DNA of 41,724 bases from DATKPE01 sp035524335. Its GTDB lineage: Bacteria > Bacteroidota > Ignavibacteria > UBA10030 > SZUA-254. The position numbers and the translations under genes are program-made. Positions within the stretch are counted from its first letter, which is position 1, and the number at the start of each line of letters is the position of its first letter. The DNA lies in the NCBI GenBank assembly GCA_035524335.1, contig DATKPE010000044.1:1-41724 (forward strand), written 5' to 3'. Of this stretch, positions 9,500 through 16,319 are shown piece after piece. The notes beneath the pieces were generated by a model, which saw only the letters and a list, made by a program, of their open reading frames with translations, was not told the origin of the DNA and did no database searches.

Positions 9500-10596
9500 T
9501 GTTTCGCGCTCCCCTTCGCGGCGGAATCGGGCTTCTGCTCCGCCGCCGGTATCGGCATCACTTTTCCGCCGTCGAACAATTTCTGATGACCCGCCCTGAC
9601 GACGGTCATTCCCCTGTTCAAGCCATCCACCACCTCCACGACGTCGGCCATCCGCGTCCCGAGCGTCAACGGTACGCGGGCAACCGTGCTGTCGGGTTTG
9701 ACGATGAAGACAAACGACTGGCTTCCGCTCCCGAACACCGCCTCGCTCGGTATCGTCAGTGCGTCGGGCCGCTCGCCGAGAATCGCCGTCACGTTGGCCG
9801 ACATGCCGGGACGGAACTTTCGCCCCGAGTTCTGCACGTGCGCCACCACACGGGCACTGCGCGTCAGCGGATCGATCACCGGCTCGATGACGATGATCTT
9901 GCCCGTCAGCTCGAATCCCTGGAAGGCCGTCGTCGAGATCGTCACATCGGCTCCGCGCGCCAGGCGGGAAACGTACCGCTCCGGTGCGGAGAAGGTCACC
10001 CGTATCTCGTCGATGTTCGCCAGCTCGGTGATCGGCTGGCCGCCGCGAATGAAGGTGCCGACACTGAGCTTGCGCGCGCCGATGATCCCGTCGAACGGGG
10101 CGACGATCCGGCTCTTCAGCCACCGGGCCCTCGCGAGTTCGTAATTTGCTTCGGCAACCTTGAGTGCGGCCGAGGCATCGTCCAGATCCTGCGGCGCACC
10201 GGCGCCCTGGTCGACGACCGACTTTACCCTGTCGTACGTCGCCTTGCTCTGACCGCGCAGTGCGTCGGCCCGGGCGAGTTCCGCCGCAAGCTGTGTATCG
10301 TCGATCTGCGCAATCAGGTCGCCGCGATGGATGAATCCGCCTTCCTGGAACGGCAGATCCTTGATCGCCCCGTCGATCTCGGAGACGACCGTGATCGCCT
10401 CCAGCGCTTCAATGGTGCCTATCCCCTCGAACTTGTCGGAGACCTTCTGGACGATTACAGGGCTCACCTCCACCGGCATGGGCGGAAAAGCCATCCCGGC
10501 CCGTCCTCCTTTCCCACAGCCGGAGAGAACCGCCGCGGCAACGAGGAGCGCGGAAATGGCCCCGGCAGTGAACATCTGTTTATTCTTCGGATGCAT
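9496..10596 (-). CDS. RND efflux membrane-fusion lipoprotein (periplasmic adaptor)
   Basis: 366 residues from ATG at 10596. An earlier TTG at 10620 is in frame, but the ATG is preferred because GAAAGG lies 11 bases upstream and the resulting N-terminus is a compact lipoprotein signal with lipobox LSGC (Cys27). The HlyD/MFP order is visible: barrel-sandwich strands (VVSEIDGAIKDLPFQEG), alpha-hairpin (about 95-145), second lipoyl half (IVAPFDGIIGARKLSVG), beta-barrel (IRVTFSAPERYVSRL) and membrane-proximal domain with FRPGMSANV. The C-terminal tail is short and charged. It would link the RND pump to the TolC-like channel across the periplasm. The stop overlaps the pump ATG, so the two are translationally coupled; the channel gene ends 27 bases upstream. 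Confidence 0.95.
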   Translation of the reverse strand: MHPKNKQMFTAGAISALLVAAAVLSGCGKGGRAGMAFPPMPVEVSPVIVQKVSDKFEGIGTIEALEAITVVSEIDGAIKDLPFQEGGFIHRGDLIAQIDDTQLAAELARADALRGQSKATYDRVKSVVDQGAGAPQDLDDASAALKVAEANYELARARWLKSRIVAPFDGIIGARKLSVGTFIRGGQPITELANIDEIRVTFSAPERYVSRLARGADVTISTTAFQGFELTGKIIVIEPVIDPLTRSARVVAHVQNSGRKFRPGMSANVTAILGERPDALTIPSEAVFGSGSQSFVFIVKPDSTVARVPLTLGTRMADVVEVVDGLNRGMTVVRAGHQKLFDGGKVMPIPAAEQKPDSAAKGSAKQ

Positions 10597-10623
10597 AAGC
10601 TGATACCTTTCAGGATTCAAACG

Positions 10624-12189
10624 TTATCGGGAAGAAGGATAGGCGCCGGAAGTAAGCTGGCGCAGTCCGGCAGCCGCTTTCGCGCTTCTGACGAGGGCTT
10701 GTGTGTATCTCTGCTGTGCGGTGGCAAAATCGGCTCCCAGACGTACAAGCTCGAATGCTGTGGTGCGGCCGTTCTGAAACTCGATCAGGCCGATCCTCAC
10801 CTGTTCCTGCGCCGCGTCGACTCCCTGACGTGCCGCCACCAGCCGCCGTTTTCCGTTGGAGACATCGCGGTATCCCGCGCGCACCTCCTCCTCCAGCGCC
10901 CGCGACAGACCGATCTCCCTCTGCTCGGCGAGAATGGTTTCCGCCTCGATCCGGTCCTTCTCACCAAGACCGCTCCGGAGGAGAAGCGGGATGGTCACCT
11001 CGACGCCGATCGACCATGTCGGATAATCGCGGTGGAGCGCCTGACGGACCGCATCGCTGGGCACACCGCCCCAGGTGGTGGTGAGGGTATCGCCGTTGAA
11101 GTAGACGTCGTGCGCAGTGCCGGAGAGGCCGTTGCCGCCGATCGAGCCGACGAGGTCGATCTTCGGAAGCGCTTCCCAGGACGATGCGCGGAGTAGCGTA
11201 TGCTGTGCGTCGACGTCCGCTTTGGCGGCGCGGAGCGTGAGATTGTTTTCCTTCGCGCGGTCGAGGAGACTCTGCAGATCCTCCACCGGAATATCAGAGG
11301 GGGGATTGTCGGCCGCAATGAACCTCGACCTGCCGGAATCGGGCCGTACGCCGATGAGCGCCGCAAGGTCGTCGGAGCTTCTGTCGAGCTGTTCCTCCCG
11401 GTCGAGGAGGGCGATCTCCTGCTCGGCGAGAAACGTCCGGGCGTTGGCGACCTGATCGGGACCGACGAGGCCGCTCACGGCGCGGGTTTCCGTATCCTTC
11501 AGGAAGGCAATCGCGCGGTCGCGGACGAGATTCTGCACTGCATAGTCGCGCTCAGCCGCATACAGGTCCCAGTAGCTCTGCTCCACCTGCGTCGAGACGG
11601 CCAGGACCTCCTGATCGTACCGGGCCTTTGCCGCATCCTCATCCCGGTCGGCTTTTTCCTTGTTTTTATACCCGGAGACGAAGAACCCGCTCAGGAGCGG
11701 CTGTCGGAAGGAGATCCCGGCGAATGTGGTGTATTGGGGATTGAGATTGGCGAAGGTGGAATTCGTTTCAAGGCTCATCCCGCTCAGCGACGCCGTGATG
11801 TTCGTCCCGATCGGAAGGTTCATCGAGACGCCGCCGGTGGTCGTATTCTGCTGTGTCGTGAGGGCGCTGGCGCCGGAAAAAAACGAACCCTGGGGCTGGT
11901 CCTGGACGAGCCGGTTGAAAGTAAAAAAGAGCTGGGGATCGAAGGCGCCCGATTCCCGGCGGCTGACCCCGCGTGCCGACATGTAGACGGCCTTTGCCGA
12001 CTGGACGGCAACGGCGCCGTTCAGCGCCGCGCTGACCGCCTCTTTGAGCGGAAGGTGCGATCCGGGGAGAGTATCGAGAATGATCTGAAGGGAGCTGTCG
12101 GGATTGACTGGATACGCCGAGGTCTGGCCCGGCGCCCGAGACAGCAGGGACAGGTATACCGTTAACGTCAGGAAGAACGTTTTTCGCAT
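10624..12189 (-). CDS. TolC-family outer-membrane efflux channel (OEP)
   Basis: 521 residues. Residues 1-22 are a cleavable signal peptide without a lipobox, so the protein is probably not acylated, unlike OprM. Two OEP repeats follow, each with long amphipathic helices: the first around 60-290 (EVLAVSTQVEQSYWDLYAAE and VANARTFLAEQEIALLDRE), the second around 305-515 (RDYPTWSIGVEVTIPLL, then a helix with DAAQEQVRIGLIEFQNGRTT). This is the usual trimeric barrel-plus-tunnel layout. It is the first gene of the tripartite operon tolC-like - adaptor - RND. The start ATG at 12189 lacks a clear SD. Repeat copy A lies in the gap upstream, so any promoter must be within 12190-12400. Confidence 0.93.
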   Translation of the reverse strand: MRKTFFLTLTVYLSLLSRAPGQTSAYPVNPDSSLQIILDTLPGSHLPLKEAVSAALNGAVAVQSAKAVYMSARGVSRRESGAFDPQLFFTFNRLVQDQPQGSFFSGASALTTQQNTTTGGVSMNLPIGTNITASLSGMSLETNSTFANLNPQYTTFAGISFRQPLLSGFFVSGYKNKEKADRDEDAAKARYDQEVLAVSTQVEQSYWDLYAAERDYAVQNLVRDRAIAFLKDTETRAVSGLVGPDQVANARTFLAEQEIALLDREEQLDRSSDDLAALIGVRPDSGRSRFIAADNPPSDIPVEDLQSLLDRAKENNLTLRAAKADVDAQHTLLRASSWEALPKIDLVGSIGGNGLSGTAHDVYFNGDTLTTTWGGVPSDAVRQALHRDYPTWSIGVEVTIPLLLRSGLGEKDRIEAETILAEQREIGLSRALEEEVRAGYRDVSNGKRRLVAARQGVDAAQEQVRIGLIEFQNGRTTAFELVRLGADFATAQQRYTQALVRSAKAAAGLRQLTSGAYPSSR

Positions 12190-12397
12190 AAAGAACAGAT
12201 GATCGATGATGGTTGATATATGCCGCCGGCTGGAACGAGCCGAAAAATCGCGTTTTCCCCCATCAAACCGAATATTTACCTGCTGAGGGGTTCCGTCCGG
12301 AAGTGTATCGGAGGCTGAACGAATAAATATAACGACTCAGGGGAAGAGTTGCCAATGCTCTAACATCTCCCATCGTTCCCACACCTCTCCTCCCCCT

Positions 12398-12761
12398 GTC
12401 ATTCCCACATGTATTACGTGGGAATCTTGGGCCATCCTCAAACCTCACCTATAATTCTCTCCCCGAACGGAGAGGATGCTATGGCAACCTACCACAATAC
12501 TGACCATTTGAGTCAAGGCCTTCTTTACCATGAGAAGGCGACTGCGGAATCAACTGAAGGCAGCTCTTCCACCAAACCCCACTTTCGATTGAGGAAGACT
12601 TAGACTGAAGGGAAAAAGAGAGATGCGTTTTCGAACCGCATACCATCGCAGATCGCAGAATCTACACTCGACGAAATCGGCTTTTCCACAGCCGGCCACT
12701 CCCCCGCCGGCACTTAATGATTCCGCACAATTTCTCTTTGGTACTATTTGCCGAAGGCGGT
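12398..12761 (+). repeat. R1 intergenic element, copy A (3' deleted)
   Basis: Opens with R2 as a perfect 8-bp hairpin (ATTCCCAC 12401-12408, GTGGGAAT 12418-12425). Next is a perfect CTCTCC/GGAGAG hairpin (12457-12462, 12469-12474) whose 3' arm is also an SD-like GGAGAGG placed before ATG at 12481. The body has the family blocks CGATTGAGGA, GACGAAATCGGCTTTTCCACAG and GATTCCGCACAATTTCTC. It ends TTTGCCGAAGGCGG: the section that other copies hold between two GCCGAAGGC words is missing here, as expected for deletion between those direct repeats. The frame from 12481 (40 codons) is shifted by one base against other copies. It fills the gap between the channel gene start and the Reg_prop gene end. 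Confidence 0.85.
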
Positions 12762-12822
12762 ATCCGCTCTGATCCCTTCCTTGTCATCCGGCAGACATCT
12801 GCTTTATCAACAACCACGCAAT

Positions 12823-13911
12823 TTACATCCTATCCTTCTTCGTAAAATTCACAAACTTCTTCCCGTCAAATCTGCAGACGCCTCCTCCATCCGTACCAAA
12901 CCAGAGCGCGCCCGAAGAATCCTTATAGATGGACCATACCGCGTTGCTCGTGAGGCCGTCTTCGACGGTAAAATTCCGGAGCGATTTCCCGTCGTACCGC
13001 CACACACCGGCATCGATCGTCCCGAACCAGAGATTGCCCGCATTATCTTCAGCGATGGTCCAGACGCGCGCGAGGGTCCCGGGTTTTCCCTTCAGTGTCT
13101 TCCGGAAATCCTTGTTGTTCAGGCCTTTATCATCCGTGAAGTTGGAGAACGCCTTCCCGTCGTACCGGATGAGGCCGGCGCCGTTGGTGGCAAACCAGAT
13201 CGTTCCGGATTTATCCTGAAACATCGCGCGGACAGGGTTTCCCATCAGGCCGTTGTCTGCGAACCAGGTGAACGACGCGCCGTCGTACCGACAGACGCCT
13301 CTCTGCTCCGTGCCGAACCAGAGGTTGCCCGCGGGATCTGCGAGCGTGCAGTAGACGGAATATTCGGAGCCGTTGTAGCCGGGCTGATCCTTTCGCCGTT
13401 TTACGTCGGCGGCGGCCATCGGCAGAGAGAGATAGGAAAACGTGATGCCGTTGTAGTGGTACGCCCCGTCGCGCGTGCCGAACCAGATATCGACCGCCTC
13501 ACGATGTCGCAGGGTTGCGGCAAAGCCGTAGGTGGGGAGGTCCTCCTGGAGCGAAAAATTCCGGAACGACATTCCATCATATCGACAGATCCCGTCACGG
13601 GTCGCAAACCAGAGGTTGCCCGACTGGTCCTCCACGATTTTCCGGATATAATTACTGCAGAGACCGTCTTTGACGGTAAAGTAGGTGAAGGATTTCCCGT
13701 CGTACCGGCAGACGCCGTCACCGTCGGTGCCGAACCAGAAATTCCCTTTTTTATCCTGCAGGATCGTCTGGATGTGGAGGCTTATCTGAGCGGAACTATC
13801 GAACTGCGCCGTCCCGCGGGATGCCGGCTCGCCGCGGTGTGTCCGCCCGGACATTGGGGCGATGGTGCAGAGAACCAGTGCAACTCCGAAGCCGAGTATT
13901 ATTATTTTCAT
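12823..13911 (-). CDS. Exported seven-repeat Reg_prop beta-propeller protein
   Basis: 362 residues. ATG at 13911 has AAGGGG upstream. A signal peptide covers residues 1-22. The rest is seven Reg_prop repeats of the form (D)xxGNLWFGTxxGGVCRYDGKSFxxFTxxDGL, one per propeller blade; the third is the most divergent (IWFGTRDGAYHYNGITF). In hybrid two-component systems such repeats occur as about fourteen per protein, forming two periplasmic propellers in front of a YYY domain and a histidine kinase. Here there is a single propeller, no YYY domain, no transmembrane anchor and no kinase nearby. It is thus a free periplasmic or surface propeller of unknown ligand. No T9SS sorting domain is present, unlike many of its exported neighbours. 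R1 copies lie on both sides. Confidence 0.88.
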   Translation of the reverse strand: MKIIILGFGVALVLCTIAPMSGRTHRGEPASRGTAQFDSSAQISLHIQTILQDKKGNFWFGTDGDGVCRYDGKSFTYFTVKDGLCSNYIRKIVEDQSGNLWFATRDGICRYDGMSFRNFSLQEDLPTYGFAATLRHREAVDIWFGTRDGAYHYNGITFSYLSLPMAAADVKRRKDQPGYNGSEYSVYCTLADPAGNLWFGTEQRGVCRYDGASFTWFADNGLMGNPVRAMFQDKSGTIWFATNGAGLIRYDGKAFSNFTDDKGLNNKDFRKTLKGKPGTLARVWTIAEDNAGNLWFGTIDAGVWRYDGKSLRNFTVEDGLTSNAVWSIYKDSSGALWFGTDGGGVCRFDGKKFVNFTKKDRM

Positions 13912-13944
13912 TATGATTTCCCCTTTTGAGTGAGAACTTCACCT

Positions 13945-14556
13945 GTCATCCTCTCCTTGAAAGGAGAGCATGTGATGGCAACCTGCCGCTACTCACCGTT
14001 GGACCCCGATTGTCTTTGCGAGTCCCGACGATTTTTGCCGGGACGAAGTCACAAGGTGATCCCCCTCGGACAATCTGACAACAAAGTCAAAACCATACCT
14101 TCCTGCCATACTCGTGATCCTCTGGAATGGACTCTTTATCAGATCACTTCGTCATACCGATATGAAAAACTATCGGTATTCCTCTGAAGACACTGCGGGT
14201 GTGTCACTCCCCGTCTTTACCAGTTCAGGTGTTTTTTGATGTGCGAAGGAGTCTGCGGAATCACACGGAAGGAGCATCTTTCACCAAACCCCGCTTTCGA
14301 TTGAGGAGAACGTAAACTGAACGTGGAAATAGAAATGTATTTTCGTACCGCACACAATCGCAAATAGCAGAATGCCTCTTCGACGAAATCGGCTTTTCCA
14401 CAGCCGGCCACTCCCCAGCCCGTACTTCATGATCCCCCACAATTTCCCTTTGGTACTAATTGCTGAAGGCATCACTTTGTGCCTTTTTTCAAAGAGAACG
14501 TACACGAAAAACCTATCGGTTACATCAAATGCTCATTCCGCCGAAGGCGGTGCGCT
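13945..14556 (+). repeat. R1 intergenic element, copy B (interrupted by about 250 bp)
   Basis: The 5' part has the perfect CTCTCC/GGAGAG hairpin (13951-13956, 13963-13968) and ATGGCAACC at 13975. From about 13987 to 14238 unrelated sequence intervenes, containing a GTCCCG...CGGGAC hairpin (near 14023-14042) and repeat R4. R1 resumes at 14240 and runs through GACGAAATCGGCTTTTCCACAG, both 3' stems, and ends with the CCGCC-gaa-GGCGG hairpin at 14538-14550. The upstream R2 hairpin is not recognisable. It fills the gap between the Reg_prop gene start and the aldo/keto reductase end, in orientation opposite to both genes. Confidence 0.82.
14139..14212 (+). repeat. R4 hairpin repeat (first copy)
   Basis: About 75 bases shared with 32101-32178. 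It centres on a perfect 9-bp inverted repeat, ATACCGATA (14154-14162), 8-base loop, TATCGGTAT (14171-14179), and is followed by GAAGACACTGCG. The two copies have identical stems and differ by one base in the loop. Here R4 sits inside R1 copy B; in copy E it lies after R1. Confidence 0.8.
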
Positions 14557-14616
14557 CCCCCTTTCGATATTCCATATATACCACAAAATGGACCTCTAAC
14601 CAAAGTAAAATTATAC

Positions 14617-15603
14617 TCACTTATCCACCGCCCTCATCATCTCAGGAGTATACCTCTCCCCTGCGGCGGCGCCGCGCGGAGCGATGGTGTTGATCTCCGC
14701 CAGGTCGGCGGGGGTGAGGTGCACATTGAGCGCGCCGGCATTTTCCTCCAGATACTTTCGTCGCTTCGTGCCAGGGATTGGAACTATGTCTTTCCCCTGC
14801 GCCATCACCCAGGCGAGCGCGAGCTGGGCGGGAGTGCATTTTTTCTGCGCGGCCAGCGCCTCGATCCTTTTGAGGAGGGCGAGGTTTTTCTCGAAATTCC
14901 CCTCCTCGAAGCGCGGGTTCCCCTTCCTGAAATCTCCATCGCCGAAGCCGCCGGTCGTCCTGATAGCCCCGCTCAGGAAGCCGCGGCCGAGCGGACTGAA
15001 CGGGACGATGGTAACACCGAGCTCCCGGCAGACCGGCATGACATCCGACTCGATGTCGCGCGTCCAGAGGGAATATTCGCTCTGCAGGGCGGTGATGGGG
15101 TGGACGCTGCATGCGCGCCGGATGGTTCTCGCCGACGCTTCCGAGAGGCCGAGGAGCCGGACTTTTCCCTCCTCGACGAGCCGCGCCATCGCGCCGACGG
15201 TTTCCTCGACCGGCGTCTGCGGGTCGACACGGTGGGCATAGTAAAGATCGATCGTTTCGACGCCGAGCCGTGTGAGGCTTGCCTCGCAGGCCTGGCGGAC
15301 GTAGGCCGGCGACCCGTTCACGCCGGTGATCTTCCCGTCGTTCGCGCGGACGATGCCGAACTTCGTCGCTATCCTCACCCTGTTCCGGAGCGGCCCGAGG
15401 ACTTTGCCGACAAGCAGTTCATTCGCGCCGAGGCCGTAGACGTCGGCGGTATCGAAGAGGGTGACGCCGATCCCGACTGCGCGCAGGAGCGTGGCGACCG
15501 ATTCCTCCTCATTCGCCGGTCCGTACGACTGCGACATGCCCATACAGCCGAGGCCAAGAGCCGAGACTGTTATTCCTGATTTGCCAAGCTCACGTTGTTC
15601 CAT
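14617..15603 (-). CDS. Aldo/keto reductase
   Basis: 328 residues, full family length. The (beta/alpha)8 family tetrad is present: D51 and Y56 in FDTADVYG, K81 in ATKFG, H124 in YYAHR. The C-terminal NADP-binding loop reads IPIPGTKRRKYLEENAGAL, where KRRKYLEEN matches NADPH-preferring members of the YhdN/AKR13-like group. These cytoplasmic enzymes reduce aldehydes or ketones; the substrate cannot be inferred. ATG at 15603 with GGGTGAG just upstream. It appears monocistronic: R1 copy B lies downstream and a decayed IS lies upstream. An MSQSYG after the first strand is typical of the AKR13-like group. Confidence 0.95.
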   Translation of the reverse strand: MEQRELGKSGITVSALGLGCMGMSQSYGPANEEESVATLLRAVGIGVTLFDTADVYGLGANELLVGKVLGPLRNRVRIATKFGIVRANDGKITGVNGSPAYVRQACEASLTRLGVETIDLYYAHRVDPQTPVEETVGAMARLVEEGKVRLLGLSEASARTIRRACSVHPITALQSEYSLWTRDIESDVMPVCRELGVTIVPFSPLGRGFLSGAIRTTGGFGDGDFRKGNPRFEEGNFEKNLALLKRIEALAAQKKCTPAQLALAWVMAQGKDIVPIPGTKRRKYLEENAGALNVHLTPADLAEINTIAPRGAAAGERYTPEMMRAVDK

Positions 15604-15849
15604 GGCTCACCCGTTGAATATTCTATTTCTGATTATGCAAGAAAGAAGTAAAAACGGTTGCCAATGTCAACCATTGGGAATGATTTTATATCTCAAACGG
15701 GAGAATTACGCTGGTGCGCGGCACGCGCGATAACAATGCGAACGAAGTGGGCGGGAAGCGGTCCATGCTTACACAGATTGATTTTGGAAGATGAACCTGG
15801 CGCAGTAAGTGGCGAATAGGCATCGCGACCCCCAATGCTCTTCATCGGG

Positions 15850-16083
15850 CGATGCGAACTGATAACCCTGTCATTACTTTCGTCAACTCCGGGCCGCTAT
15901 CCGTCCGAAGCTAATCCGGTACACCTCGTTGAACAAACATCTCTGCCGGCTGGTCAATCACATCATGGGCTTCGGTTTCCGGCCTACTCTGATTGCAAGG
16001 CATTTTCTCATGTGTTCATCTGTTATTTCAACCTCCCGGAGTTTGGTGATGATTTCCTCAGCTTTGTGCCGCTTCTTTGCCAT
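15850..16083 (-). pseudogene. Decayed IS3-family transposase remnant
   Basis: Read on the minus strand from ATG at 16083, the first 20 codons match the start of IS3-family OrfA (MAKKRHKAEEIITKLREVEI). After an internal loss the sequence picks up OrfB: a frame reading DVIDQPAEMFVQRGVPD (15964 leftward), then a stop, then LRTDSGPELTK (about 15910-15875), equivalent to the DDE-core motif RSDNGPEF that carries the second catalytic Asp. OrfA and OrfB pieces are separated by a large internal deletion and a frame change, and no intact ends are visible. It is a non-functional fossil in the gap between the reductase and M16 peptidase genes. The rest of 15604-16200 shows nothing further. Confidence 0.7.
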
Positions 16084-16210
16084 ATAGTCCGACACCTTCC
16101 TGGTCCATTTTTACAAGATACGAAATGGAGGCATTTTTCGGGGTCAGGTCAGTGGGGATGGGCGGGAATGACAGGGTCCGTAGAGGGCGCATTCGGTGAA
16201 GAGGATATAT

Positions 16211-16238
16211 AAAAAAGGCCCCGCGGTGTGCGGGGCCT
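16211..16238 (-). terminator. Rho-independent terminator of the M16 peptidase gene
   Basis: A perfect 9-bp stem (AGGCCCCGC 16216-16224, 5-base loop, GCGGGGCCT 16230-16238). On the minus strand it is followed directly by TTTTTTATAT. It lies 82 bases past the stop codon at 16320, with an R3 repeat in between. Confidence 0.93.
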
Positions 16239-16267
16239 GGGGAGAGATACGGATTCCGGGATTGGCA

Positions 16268-16312
16268 GATTCTTCGGCCGGTCCAAATAGTGGACCGGTC
16301 TCAGAATGACAG
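16268..16312. repeat. R3 hairpin repeat (copy b) in the M16 3' untranslated region
   Basis: GATTCTTCGG, then a perfect CCGGTCC (16278-16284) / GGACCGG (16292-16298) stem with 7-base loop, then TCTCAGAATGAC. The stem sequence differs from that in the copy at 24406 on both arms, keeping the pairing. It lies between the peptidase stop and its terminator. Confidence 0.75.
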
Positions 16313-16319
16313 TTTCCGG

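Noticed and set aside
9500..10123. Extension of the RND pump by 208 N-terminal codons
   Set aside because: The extra part is the out-of-frame shadow of the fusion-protein gene; the ATGA overlap and GGGGAG site fix the start at 9499.
12409..12603. Small protein gene in R1 copy A
   Set aside because: One-base indels between copies break the frame at both ends, and copy E lacks the ATG; treated as part of a repeat.
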